DNA of 64,000 bases from Pyrococcus kukulkanii. Lineage in GTDB: Archaea; Methanobacteriota_B; Thermococci; Thermococcales; Thermococcaceae. A model generated the notes under the pieces. The model was not told the origin of the DNA and made no database searches. It saw only the letters and a program-made list of their open reading frames with translations. Both the position numbers and the translations under genes were made by a program. Location of the stretch: contig NZ_CP010835.1 of assembly GCF_001577775.1 (NCBI RefSeq), forward strand, positions 1 through 64,000, in the 5' to 3' direction. The stretch's first letter is position 1, and each line of letters starts with the position of its first letter. Positions 56,527 through 64,000 of the stretch are shown piece after piece.

Positions 56527-56582
56527 GGAGACACGAAATTTAAAAAGAGTGTCAGAACTACTCCAGTTGGAGGGTGGATTTA

Positions 56583-57097
56583 ATGAATGGCAGGTTGAAA
56601 ATTTTAATTTGGATTTTTGCTTTTTAATAACATTCCTCTTAGTGTCCATTACTTATTCCCCAGTTAGAGGTTTGTATGTCCTTGCATTAAACTCAACAGT
56701 ACTTTTTCCGTGGCTGGTTCTTACCCTTAATGGGCACGGCAAGCTCCCTAAGAGGACTGCTGATCTATTAATAGGTGTGACCCTAGTGTTGCCTCTCATC
56801 TCTGCACTCTCCCTGGGGGTACTATGCAGGGACTGGAATTTAACCATGGGCTTTATATTCTTATCCATAACTTTGCTTTGATATTGAAATATCTAAAAAT
56901 CACCATAGAGAGAACTGGGAAAAAAGTAAAATATGATCCCAGGGACATGAAGGTATTCTGGCTGATTCAGTGGGCTCTCAACTACTATGATATTGTTCAA
57001 GTAGGCAAGGGTACCCCTACTGATCCCAGTGCTCTTTGGAGGATACTTCATCTTCTCAGGAACTGCCGAGCTTAAAATATCGAAACCATTTAAATGA
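56583..57097 (+). pseudogene. Frameshifted paralogue of immunity gene 2
   Basis: Read across three phases the region aligns with the 55996 protein: MNGRLKILIWIFAF, then RGLYVLALNSTVLFPWLVLT, then RTGKKVKYDPRDMKVFWLIQ, and finally LIPVLFGGYFIFSGTAELKI with TGA at 57095-57097. Phase changes fall near 56625, 56875 and 57015. At least three frameshifts make a functional product unlikely. Confidence 0.65.
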
Positions 57098-57367
57098 GTG
57101 ATAGACTGGAGTGAAGTGAGGGTAGAAGTGAAGCCTGTGAGTAATGTTGTTGCAAGCATGGAGTGTGAGCCTGCGGTTGTTCCTTTGGATGAGTCAACTA
57201 CTTGTACTGTTCACCTTGAGCTGAAGAGGTCTGATACGGTTACGCTGAGTCTTCAAGAAGTTGACTTTGGTGGTAAGAAGGTATGGCCTAACGGTCCGAG
57301 TAGTGTCACAGTTAACAAGCACTACCAAAATCCCGTTGGAATCTTAGTACTTAAGATTATATCTTAG
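57098..57367 (+). pseudogene. Truncated orphan toxin-tip cassette (tip 3)
   Basis: It begins at the last part of the junction (DWSEVRVEVKP), followed by the tip start with the Cys pair SMECEPAVV and TTCTVHLEL. The frame then ends early at TAG (57365-57367) after KHYQNPVGILVLKIIS. The tip is much shorter than tips 1 and 2, so most of its C-terminal domain has been lost. A membrane gene remnant follows 22 bases later. Confidence 0.55.
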
Positions 57368-57389
57368 AGCACACTTAGGGGGTGGTACC

Positions 57390-57867
57390 ATGTGTGCTAA
57401 AAGATTCATGCCCCTAGCCCTTTCATTCCTTTTAATTTTCGCAGGGATTTGCTTGGGATTGGATACTTTGACAAAAAGTGGGTGGGTGTGGGGGGTTAGT
57501 GATATCAGAAACCGCGTTATTTTCAATGTTCTTGTTGCTCATTGGGGGTAATAAGAAACTACCTAATGACACTGACTTTGTTGCGATTGTAATTTTTGCA
57601 ATGCCAACTTTGCCTCTAATACTTGAGGGCAGTCCTTTAGGGGTAATCTCTAGCATGATGATAATTGTAGGGCTGTTTAGTATTTACAAGCAAGCACAAA
57701 GGAAGCTTCAGAAATCTAGTGGTGTCAGATTGATATTAACGTTAGCTCTCATACTAAGCGGAGGTTACATTCTACTCAGAGAGGGCATAAGACCAATTAT
57801 CCCGGCACTTCTCATACTCCCCTTGATAGTGGGAATTGTTATTATCGTGAAATATGCCCAAAACTAG
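57390..57867 (+). pseudogene. Immunity-like membrane gene 3, frameshifted in a G run
   Basis: ATG at 57390 follows GGGGGTGG and begins with a hydrophobic helix (FMPLALSFLLIFAGICLGL). The phase changes in the G run at about 57487-57492, after which LVISETALFSMFLLLIGGNK and two more hydrophobic helices run to TAG at 57867. A slip of one base in a homopolymer is enough to explain it. It could be a sequencing slip or phase variation, and raw reads would tell. Confidence 0.55.
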
Positions 57868-57956
57868 GTATTGTCCATCGCCACTTTGTGAGGCTGTTCT
57901 TTCAGTGGTTTCTTTTGTTGTGTTTGTGTATTTTTGTTACTGTAAGGTTTTTTTAA
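57868..57956. other. T-rich non-coding spacer
   Basis: Short T-rich stretch with no gene, hairpin or promoter that I can support. Confidence 0.4.
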
Positions 57957-58139
57957 GTTCTGGGTGTGTGTTTTTTATTGGGGTCGTTTCCGTTCGGCCC
58001 GGAGGTTGATGACCTCCCGTCTGAGGTGACCGGTGATCCCGATGTGGACGGGAGTGCGAAACCAACCGCACCAGTTGCACTACAACCAGTAGCGGAAACG
58101 GTGATAACATGGATGAGGCCCGAGTTCATAACCTTCTAA
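57957..58139 (+). pseudogene. C-terminal remnant of a further tip (tip 4)
   Basis: An open phase of 60 codons, GC-richer than its surroundings, reading LGSFPFGPEVDDLPSEVTGD, then SAKPTAPVALQPVAETVITW and MRPEFITF with TAA at 58137-58139. It overlaps the start of the following membrane gene by 31 bases, the arrangement expected of a tip end and its immunity gene. No junction sequence is left. A DNA hairpin GGAGGT/ACCTCC (about 58001-58017) lies inside. Confidence 0.35.
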
Positions 58140-58603
58140 CTTTTTACCTTCCCTTTTTGATTTTGGCCGGTTTCGTTTATGAGTTCCTGAACAGGAACTC
58201 TAAGGCGCTGGTCTATATCTTGGGATATTTAATAGCGTATCTGGCAATTAGACTTGAAATTCATCACTACACCCACAAATGGAGCGCACATAGAGATCCA
58301 GAATTCGTCAAAATTCTCTTGATTTATAATCTGTTTACCGCGGGTTTTCTGCTACCCACCCTCCTCGCTTATTCAACAGAGGAAACCATTATTAGGAATA
58401 TCCTGATATACCTTATCGTGGCATTTCTCATGTACGCGCCGATTTCTAAGATGGTTGGTAAATTATCGAGGGGATTGTTGGTATTATCCATTGTATCTTC
58501 GTTTGTGATCTTTATAATCACACAGAACATTCTAGAACCTATGATATTCATGCTCCTTAGTTTATGGACATACTTTGGTACTAAAACCTATACTAAGTAC
58601 TAA
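58109..58603 (+). CDS. Membrane protein, probable immunity gene 4
   Basis: 164 residues with five or six hydrophobic helices and a His-rich loop (EIHHYTHKWSAHRD near 50-63). It is intact and starts inside the end of the tip 4 remnant. In a degraded cassette row an intact immunity-like gene with no functional partner could still protect against relatives carrying the matching toxin. No family is recognised. Confidence 0.55.
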   Translation: MDEARVHNLLTFYLPFLILAGFVYEFLNRNSKALVYILGYLIAYLAIRLEIHHYTHKWSAHRDPEFVKILLIYNLFTAGFLLPTLLAYSTEETIIRNILIYLIVAFLMYAPISKMVGKLSRGLLVLSIVSSFVIFIITQNILEPMIFMLLSLWTYFGTKTYTKY

Positions 58604-58626
58604 AAAGGAGTTGAATGAGTAGAATT

Positions 58627-58650
58627 AGCCCCTTTATAAGGGGTTATAAA
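58627..58650. terminator. Hairpin between convergent genes
   Basis: CCCCTT-TAT-AAGGGG (58629-58643) followed by AT-rich sequence lies between the convergent membrane gene and pdo, where transcripts from both sides must end. Archaeal terminators mainly need T-runs, so this call is tentative. Confidence 0.35.
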
Positions 58651-58668
58651 GTGATAAAAATAAAAATT

Positions 58669-59349
58669 TCAGCTAAGAGCAGTGAGGAGTTTCTCTAGAA
58701 ACATCTTCTCAGGATAAGCCCCCTCGAACTGAACTTTGTCTTCTCCGTTTACTTGGATGACTATCTTTGGAACTGCCATCACGTTGTATTGGTCGGCCCA
58801 CTCTGGGTACTCAATTGCCTCCACCATATCTCCAAGTATCTTGCCCTTTCCTGCCTTCGTGTTTTCTATTGCGAACTTGTGGGCCATCCTAACTGCCAGT
58901 GGGCAGTATGGGCATGTTGGGGTTACGAAGACGAGTATCCTAACGTCCTTGTCGATCTTTGCAAGCTCTTCCTTGCTCTCTGGCATTAGGTCTGTTTGTG
59001 CATTGCTCACATCCACTATGTCCTCTAGGAATGCTGCAAACTCGTGGCCTGCTGGAAGGCCGAAGTACCTAACCCCGAAGTCCTTTCCATCCTGGGTTAT
59101 GGTCGTGGCTGGTGCCCTATCGATCCTGTACTTCTTGGCCAGCTCCTGACCCTCTGGCGTGTCGAAGTCCACTATCTCATAGCTTAATTTATCTGTTAAC
59201 TCTGAAAGCTCCTGAACAAGCTGCTTTAACTGATCACAGTACTGGCAGTGCTCCTTTCCTATGAAGACGATGAGCTTAACGGGATTAGTCATTTTTGAAA
59301 AGAACTCCTCCTTAATTATCTTCTTGTCAGCGTCACTAATCAGTCCCAT
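58669..59349 (-). CDS. pdo: Protein disulfide oxidoreductase (two glutaredoxin-like units)
   Basis: 226 residues. Two thioredoxin-fold units each carry an active site: CQYC (about 35-38) and CPYC (about 146-149). It closely matches the well-known P. furiosus PDO, which forms, reduces and shuffles disulfides in the cytoplasm of hyperthermophiles. ATG at 59349 follows GGAGGTGAGAGA; a codon at 59364 is inside that site. It diverges from surR, and the SurR-type operator lies between them. Confidence 0.96.
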   Translation of the reverse strand: MGLISDADKKIIKEEFFSKMTNPVKLIVFIGKEHCQYCDQLKQLVQELSELTDKLSYEIVDFDTPEGQELAKKYRIDRAPATTITQDGKDFGVRYFGLPAGHEFAAFLEDIVDVSNAQTDLMPESKEELAKIDKDVRILVFVTPTCPYCPLAVRMAHKFAIENTKAGKGKILGDMVEAIEYPEWADQYNVMAVPKIVIQVNGEDKVQFEGAYPEKMFLEKLLTALS

Positions 59350-59364
59350 TTCTCTCACCTCCAT

Positions 59365-59481
59365 CTAAACGTTTATAACACTAATTAGCAAACCTAAAGT
59401 TGGCTTCAATCAAGGTTGTCAACCGAAGGTTGAATGCACAATATATAAGCTTTGCGCCACACATATGGGTAGGTGGTGAAT
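59365..59481. promoter_or_regulatory. Divergent pdo/surR promoter region with SurR-type operator
   Basis: GTTGTCAAC (59415-59423), a 5-base gap and GTTGAATGC (59429-59437) match the extended SurR site GTTn3AACn5GTTn3AAC except for the last half. TATA elements are TTTATAAC (about 59372-59379) for pdo and TATATAAG (59442-59449) for surR. SurR autoregulation and sulfur-responsive control of pdo are known in P. furiosus. Confidence 0.8.
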
Positions 59482-60198
59482 ATGGAACCTGACGTATTTT
59501 ACATCCTGGGGAACAAGGTTAGGAGGGATTTGCTGTCTCACTTAACGTGTACCGAATGTTACTTCAGCCTCCTCAGCAGTAGGGTTACTGTTTCCTCAAC
59601 CGCAGTAGCTAAGCACCTTAAGATAATGGAGAGGGAGGGCATTCTTCAGTCGTACGAGAAGGAGGAGAGGTTTATAGGGCCGACCAAGAAGTACTATCGG
59701 ATTTCAATAGCGAAATCCTATGTTCTGACGCTAACCCCCGACATGTTCTGGTATAAGGGATTTGACTTGGATGGAGCCGAACTCAAAGACTTTCAGGTGA
59801 ACTTGTCCTCCTTGAAGGAAGATCCCCAGGGATTAAGTGAGATGCTCTCTGAGTTTTTAAAGGCTAACAGAGAACTTGAAAAAATTTTGGAAGCTTTCAG
59901 GGCCGTTGAGGCCTACAGAAATAAGCTAATTAAGATGATAAAGGAGGAGTATTTGAAGACCATTGGCGACATGACCCAGCTTGCGATATTGCACTACCTC
60001 CTTCTGAATGGTGAGGCTACAATAGAGGAGCTTAGCGATAGGTTGAACCTTAAAGAAAGAGAAGTTCGGGAGAAAATCGAGGAAATGTCTCGGTTCATCC
60101 CAGTAAAAATGATAAATGATGGCAGGGTTCTTCTCGATGAGGCAAAGATTATCGAGGGTGGTAACAATGGGGAAGAAAATCCTGGTAAAGGTGAATGA
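59482..60198 (+). CDS. surR: Redox-sensing sulfur response regulator SurR
   Basis: 238 residues. An ArsR-like winged helix contains the redox switch CTEC (about 23-26) and the recognition helix SSTAVAKHLKIMEREGIL. The long helical middle part and a second winged helix (TIEELSDRLNLKEREVREKI) follow. With S0, oxidation of the CxxC releases DNA and switches metabolism from hydrogen to sulfide production. ATG at 59482 follows GGTGGTG. It overlaps the ferredoxin gene by about 30 bases. Confidence 0.95.
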   Translation: MEPDVFYILGNKVRRDLLSHLTCTECYFSLLSSRVTVSSTAVAKHLKIMEREGILQSYEKEERFIGPTKKYYRISIAKSYVLTLTPDMFWYKGFDLDGAELKDFQVNLSSLKEDPQGLSEMLSEFLKANRELEKILEAFRAVEAYRNKLIKMIKEEYLKTIGDMTQLAILHYLLLNGEATIEELSDRLNLKEREVREKIEEMSRFIPVKMINDGRVLLDEAKIIEGGNNGEENPGKGE

Positions 60199-60361
60199 GG
60201 ATAAATGCTACCTTTGTGGTGGTTGTGCTGGCGTTTGCCCGACCCTTGCAATTGAAGTTTCCTCTTCTTGGCATTTTCTTGAGGATAAGTGTATCTCGTG
60301 CATGATATGCATTAAAGCATGTCCCGTAGGAGCCTTAACCTACGAGGAGGTGTCACAATGA
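60167..60361 (+). CDS. Two-cluster 4Fe-4S ferredoxin
   Basis: 64 residues from the ATG at 60167, after GGGTGGT. Two cluster motifs are visible: [12 protein letters not shown] (about 12-23) and [12 protein letters not shown] (about 42-53), so two 4Fe-4S clusters are expected. The stop overlaps the ATG of the reductase gene (ATGA) and it overlaps the end of surR, so the three are one operon. It most likely delivers electrons to the flavoprotein encoded next. Confidence 0.92.
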   Translation: MGKKILVKVNEDKCYLCGGCAGVCPTLAIEVSSSWHFLEDKCISCMICIKACPVGALTYEEVSQ

Positions 60362-61539
60362 GATACGATGTCGTCGTCGTTGGTTCAGGTGTTGCCGGCC
60401 CTATCGTTGCTAGGAACGTGGCTAAAGCTGGTTTCTCCGTTCTTCTAGTCGATAAAAAGCCCGCGATTGGAACCCCAAAGCAGTGCGCAGAGGGGATAAA
60501 CGTTAACATTTTCAAGGAGTTTGAAATTCCTTATGACAAGAGGTTCATTAACAGGGAGATTTACGGGGCAAGGATTTACTCTCCAAGCGGTTACACCGCG
60601 GAGCTTAGGTATAAGGATGTCAGCGGTGTTATACTTGAGAGGAAGGTTTTTGATAAGATGCTCGCCTATTATGCAGCCAAGGCTGGTGCTGAGGTTCTCG
60701 CTAGAACCGAGGTAGTTGACGTTCTGAGGGATGGCGGTAAGATAGTTGGCGTGAAAGCCAAGCATGAGGGCGAGCCCTTAGAGATTAAAGCAGATGTAAT
60801 AGTTGCAGCTGACGGCGTTGAGAGTACCGTGGCGAGAAAGGCTGGAATAAACACATACGCTCCTCCACACGAGTTTGATTCCGCCTACGAATACGAAATG
60901 CTGATAGAGGGCTACGATCCTGACTTAATTCACCTATGGTTTGGCACCGAGATAGCTCCTCGGGGTTACGTCTGGGTCTTCCCCAAGGACGAAGATAGGG
61001 CCAATGTGGGCATTGGCATAAACTCGGACAATGAGAAAACTGCAAAGTACTATCTTGACAAGTGGCTTAAGGAGAACAATATCCCCAGAAACAAGATCCT
61101 CGAGGTCAACGTTGGCCTAGTTCCAGTTGGGGGTTTCGTTAAGGAGTTGGTTAAGGACAATGTTCTCGTGGTTGGAGATGCGGCAAGGCAGGTCAATCCA
61201 GTTCACGGTGGTGGGATGTACGAGGCCATGAAGGCCGCAACTATGGCGGCAAAGTGGATCGTTGAGGCCTTAGAGGAAGAGAACATGGAGTTGCTCAAGA
61301 ACTACACGAAGGAGTGGTGGGAAAGGGAGGGGCCAAAGATGGAGAAGTTGCTAAAGCTCAGGAGGGCAATGGAGAAGCTTACGGATGAAGACATAGATGT
61401 GTTCGTTCAACTGCTGAGCGGAACTGATCTAGAAAAGCTAGCTAGCGGTAACTACCTTGAGGTTGTTAAGGCCTTAATGAAGCATCCAAAAGTGTTAATG
61501 AGCAAGAGAAGGCTGGAAATCCTTAGGGCCCTGATATGA
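60358..61539 (+). CDS. Geranylgeranyl reductase family flavoprotein
   Basis: 393 residues. FAD-binding [17 protein letters not shown] (9-25), then the PKQCAEGI motif near 42-49, the middle ADGVES and the [19 protein letters not shown] motif near 278-296. This is the GGR family that reduces the isoprenoid double bonds of archaeal membrane lipids (or quinones). Together with the ferredoxin upstream it forms a plausible electron-transfer pair. ATG at 60358 has GAGGAGGTG upstream. It overlaps nadE by 17 bases at the 3' end. Confidence 0.9.
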   Translation: MRYDVVVVGSGVAGPIVARNVAKAGFSVLLVDKKPAIGTPKQCAEGINVNIFKEFEIPYDKRFINREIYGARIYSPSGYTAELRYKDVSGVILERKVFDKMLAYYAAKAGAEVLARTEVVDVLRDGGKIVGVKAKHEGEPLEIKADVIVAADGVESTVARKAGINTYAPPHEFDSAYEYEMLIEGYDPDLIHLWFGTEIAPRGYVWVFPKDEDRANVGIGINSDNEKTAKYYLDKWLKENNIPRNKILEVNVGLVPVGGFVKELVKDNVLVVGDAARQVNPVHGGGMYEAMKAATMAAKWIVEALEEENMELLKNYTKEWWEREGPKMEKLLKLRRAMEKLTDEDIDVFVQLLSGTDLEKLASGNYLEVVKALMKHPKVLMSKRRLEILRALI

Positions 61540-62296
61540 GGTCTTCGAAGCTTGGTCCCTGGGGTAATCTCCTCTTGTGCTCGCTACCCTTTACAAGTTT
61601 TTCCACGTGCTCTACCCTTTCCACAGGAATGCCGAGTTCATTCGCAATTTCCTCTTTTGACATTTTCAGATCAACTAATCTCCAAAGGATTTCATCGAGA
61701 AGCTTATAGCTTATTCCGAGTTCCTCTTCATCTGTTTGTCCCTCCCAAAGTCCAGCTGAAGGCTTTTTCTTGACTATCCTTTCAGGAACGCCAATTCTTT
61801 TGGCTATTTCCCAGACTTCAGTTTTGTATAGGTTTATTAGAGGAGCATAATCGCTGGCTCCATCACCCCACTTCGTGAAGTAGCCGGTTAGGAATTCGCT
61901 CTTGTTGCTCGTTCCTAGGACTATCCTTCCCAGGGAGTTTGCGTGTGCATACAGTATTATCATCCTCGTTCTGGCCATTACGTTGCCCAGGGATTTCTTG
62001 TCGAGATCGATGTTTAGGGAGTCCCGAAAGGCATCAATAATACTCCTAATGTTAATGATCTTATACTCTATGCCGAGGGACTTGGCAACTAGTTTTGCAT
62101 CCTCAACGTCTTGATTTTCATAGTATGGCATTATTAGGCCTAGGACTTTGTCTTTTCCTAATGCCTTTACGGCAAGATATGCGGTTGTTGCACTGTCAAC
62201 TCCTCCGCTTATTCCTATAACTACCCCTGAACTAGTTTTCTCCCTGATGAACTGAACTATTCTATCTATCGCGGCATTATAGTTTAGTGCCCTCAT
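61523..62296 (-). CDS. nadE: NAD synthetase (ammonia-dependent)
   Basis: 257 residues. The PP-loop is [15 protein letters not shown] (29-43), with the conserved [19 protein letters not shown] (about 130-148) and a C-terminal P2-like [19 protein letters not shown] loop. It amidates nicotinic acid adenine dinucleotide to NAD. No glutaminase domain is present, so ammonia is the nitrogen source. Its ATG overlaps the TPR-gene stop (ATGA) and the two form an operon. Confidence 0.94.
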   Translation of the reverse strand: MRALNYNAAIDRIVQFIREKTSSGVVIGISGGVDSATTAYLAVKALGKDKVLGLIMPYYENQDVEDAKLVAKSLGIEYKIINIRSIIDAFRDSLNIDLDKKSLGNVMARTRMIILYAHANSLGRIVLGTSNKSEFLTGYFTKWGDGASDYAPLINLYKTEVWEIAKRIGVPERIVKKKPSAGLWEGQTDEEELGISYKLLDEILWRLVDLKMSKEEIANELGIPVERVEHVEKLVKGSEHKRRLPQGPSFEDLISGP

Positions 62297-63243
62297 AGCT
62301 CAGCTTCCCCCAGGAATTCAAGAATGGAGACAAGTCTCTCATCCTTCACCTTGGTTATTATCTCACTTACCTCTTCCCTTCCCACTTTTCCATCCTTGTA
62401 CAAGGCTATCCTCCTAACTCCTTCAAAGAAGTCTTCAAACTCGGGAATTGCGGCCTTGAACATTGGCATTGAGTTGTATATCTCCTCGAAGTCATCCTCC
62501 AGCATGAGTTGCCAGATTAAGTCTATAAGGCCGTCGAAGGCGACCTCAAAGAAGTCCGTTCCCTTGGCCTCTAAAAGGGCATATAAGCACTCCTGCATTG
62601 CAGCTTCATAGTTTTCTTCGTCCTCAAATATTTCCTCAAAAGCTAGATGAACTTGGGACTTTAATTCTCCCTCTGGTACTTCTGGTAATAATTTTGCCAA
62701 TTTTTCTTTAGCTTTAACCTTGTCTCCCGCTTCAAAGGTTAAATAACCCTCGTAGATTTTAGCTCTAAGTAGCTTTTCCCTGTTGCTGGATTTCTCAAGG
62801 CTTTCTATGGCCTTTTTGATAACCTCTAGGGCCTTATTGTATTCTTGAAGTTCCTCATGGATCGTTGCAATACCAAAGTAGGCCTCTCCAAGTTTTTCTG
62901 GGTCTGTTTCTTTCTCGAGGATCTCCCTGTAAATCTCCAGGGCTTTTTCTGGAAAACCTAACAGGCTGTAAAGGTCAGCAAGCTCCATTAACCCCTCAAA
63001 TTCTTTCCTTCTTGCGAGCTCTTCGAATTCTGCAAGCTTATCAATACCGAAGAATTCTGCATAGTAATATACAACGATTTTGTACAATTCTAAGTCTTCG
63101 TATTCTTTGGCCTTTTTTTCGGCGATTTCTAACACTTCTTTTAATTCTTCATCACTTAACATGTCAACTTCTTTGGCCATTAAGGTCTTTGCCTCATCTA
63201 TTTTTCCTTCTTCTAAGGCCTTCAGAATTCTCTCTACTTCCAT
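62293..63243 (-). CDS. TPR-repeat protein
   Basis: 316 residues from the ATG at 63243, with GGGAGG upstream. Tandem 34-residue helix-turn-helix repeats are visible, such as [20 protein letters not shown] and [20 protein letters not shown] in the middle third. TPR arrays bind peptides or other proteins; the partner is not evident. It is acidic, soluble and cotranscribed with nadE. It diverges from moaE across about 50 bases. Confidence 0.8.
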   Translation of the reverse strand: MEVERILKALEEGKIDEAKTLMAKEVDMLSDEELKEVLEIAEKKAKEYEDLELYKIVVYYYAEFFGIDKLAEFEELARRKEFEGLMELADLYSLLGFPEKALEIYREILEKETDPEKLGEAYFGIATIHEELQEYNKALEVIKKAIESLEKSSNREKLLRAKIYEGYLTFEAGDKVKAKEKLAKLLPEVPEGELKSQVHLAFEEIFEDEENYEAAMQECLYALLEAKGTDFFEVAFDGLIDLIWQLMLEDDFEEIYNSMPMFKAAIPEFEDFFEGVRRIALYKDGKVGREEVSEIITKVKDERLVSILEFLGEAEL

Positions 63244-63296
63244 TATCCTCCCCAAACAATTTTTAAAATGGGAGACTTAAATATGTTGGGATAGAC

Positions 63297-63749
63297 ATGG
63301 TTGGAAAAATTGAATTATTCAAGAAACCTGGGGATTTTAACTTAGAAGAGGCAGTAGATTTGGTATCTTCTCCAGAAAGTGGTGGAATCGTGATCTTTTT
63401 GGGTAAAGTAAGGAACGAAAACTACGGTAGAAAAGTAAAGAGACTTATATATGAAGCATATGATGAGATGGCAATTAAGGAGATGGTGCGAATTAGAGAA
63501 GAGGCTCTAAAAAAGTTCCCTATATCCGATGCCCTCATTTGGCATAGAGTGGGCGACTTTGAAGTTGGGGAGAATACCATATTAATTGTAGTGGCTGCTA
63601 AGCATAGGGAAGAGGCTTTTGAGGCTTGTATGTGGATTATTGACGAGGTCAAAAAGAGGGTTCCAATATGGAAAAGGGAGGTTACAGAGGAAGGTGAGTT
63701 TTGGATTGAGGGAGACAAGCTTATTCCCGCGGATAAAAATACTGACTGA
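63297..63749 (+). CDS. moaE: Molybdopterin synthase catalytic subunit MoaE
   Basis: 150 residues. GIVIFLGKVRNENYGRKVKR (30-49), YEAYDEMAIKEM (53-64), IWHRVGDFEVGE and KKRVPIWKREVTEEGEFWIE follow the MoaE pattern with its active-site lysines. It transfers sulfur from MoaD thiocarboxylate to make the dithiolene of molybdopterin or tungstopterin. MoaD is not in the window; moaA is at 45741. No strong ribosome site is seen before the ATG. Confidence 0.92.
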   Translation: MVGKIELFKKPGDFNLEEAVDLVSSPESGGIVIFLGKVRNENYGRKVKRLIYEAYDEMAIKEMVRIREEALKKFPISDALIWHRVGDFEVGENTILIVVAAKHREEAFEACMWIIDEVKKRVPIWKREVTEEGEFWIEGDKLIPADKNTD

Positions 63750-63761
63750 TATCACTTTTTT

Positions 63762-63815
63762 ACATACTATTGTCAGTTGTATGCAAAATCCGTATAGAAA
63801 AAGTTAATATAAATG
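63762..63815 (+). promoter_or_regulatory. Promoter element shared with the toxin-like gene
   Basis: A 23-bp imperfect inverted repeat (63762-63784) that matches 17 of 23 positions with 50635-50657, then GTATGCAAAAT, two bases and GTATAGAAAAA (63779-63802), as at 50652-50675, then a TATA-like TTAATATAAA. It lies just upstream of the gene at 63844. Confidence 0.6.
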
Positions 63816-63843
63816 CTGTGTATTCTTATTTTTGGTGGATCCC

Positions 63844-64000
63844 ATGGAGAAAGCGAAAGTTCTTACTTACGAAATTCCTATAGGTGATGCGAGAATAACA
63901 ACAGTCTCAAAACCCCCATGGGTAGCCAGTCCCCATAAGGGCGCGCTAGAGAGGATGATCCTTATGATAGGCCAGGGAAAGGGAGTGTTCTCAGAACCAT
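63844..64000 (+). CDS. Start of an unidentified protein (partial)
   Basis: ATG at 63844 after GGTGG; 52 residues are visible before the window ends. The start (KAKVLTYEIPIGDARITTVS, then GALERMILMIGQGKGVFSEP) has no signal peptide and looks cytoplasmic. I do not recognise it. Its promoter shares a long element with the secreted toxin-like gene at 50706, so one regulator probably controls both. Confidence 0.55.
   Translation, partial: MEKAKVLTYEIPIGDARITTVSKPPWVASPHKGALERMILMIGQGKGVFSEP

Noticed and set aside
57995-58030. C/D box RNA near TTGATGA ... CTGA
   Set aside because: The guide would be only 8 nt and no proper C'/D pair follows.

Overview
The window is chromosomal DNA from a hyperthermophilic archaeon of the genus Pyrococcus. 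It carries RadA, RadB, an Orc1/Cdc6 initiator, both subunits of the D-family DNA polymerase (DP1, DP2), an archaeal RFC pair, SurR, FAU-1, ArcS, NucS, PbaA and a KaiC-like ATPase, with short intergenic gaps, frequent GTG/TTG starts and strong GGTGA/GGAGG ribosome sites. DP2 carries a mini-intein, RFC small subunit carries one large intein and RadA carries none. From what I remember of their genomes, that combination does not match P. furiosus, P. horikoshii or P. abyssi, so I do not name a species.

Layout. 1-12.6 kb holds housekeeping and membrane genes: an ABC ATPase end, DUF505, a coiled-coil/KaiC-like pair, SAM decarboxylase, two secreted proteins, DUF92, an MBL hydrolase, and a SagB-type oxidoreductase followed by a potassium channel. 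12.7-23.7 kb holds radA, an archaeal ATPase, arcS with a THUMP-SPOUT protein, an ECF transporter pair, nucS and pbaA. 23.8-29.8 kb is an accessory island between pbaA and the MTA phosphorylase gene: an ATPase with an elaborate operator, a VapBC pair, a decayed glycosyltransferase, two mosaic antitoxin/PIN-toxin pairs (one toxin frameshifted) and a GC-rich foreign gene. 30.57-31.38 kb is the replication origin, with two identical inverted 26-bp ORB elements around an AT-rich core; it is followed by cdc6, polB (DP1), polC (DP2), an MBL hydrolase and radB. ORB-like motifs continue inside DP1, where the same DNA word encodes Ile-Ser-Thr-Gly three times.

40.3-50.5 kb holds another ATPase (DUF234 type), fau-1, DUF835, trm5, moaA, rfcL and rfcS. 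50.6-58.6 kb is a second accessory island, between rfcS and pdo. It looks like an archaeal polymorphic-toxin locus: one full-length secreted multidomain protein ending in a variable tip plus a small membrane (immunity-like) gene, then orphan tip plus membrane-protein cassettes that repeat the junction sequence almost exactly, many of them decayed. 58.7-64 kb returns to core genes: pdo and surR divergent around a SurR-type operator, ferredoxin plus a geranylgeranyl-reductase-family flavoprotein, nadE, a TPR protein and moaE. The last, cut-off gene shares a roughly 50-bp promoter element with the toxin-like gene.

Two C/D box sRNA candidates were found, each with its C box overlapping the stop codon of the upstream gene. 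No tRNA, rRNA, CRISPR array or intact insertion sequence was seen.
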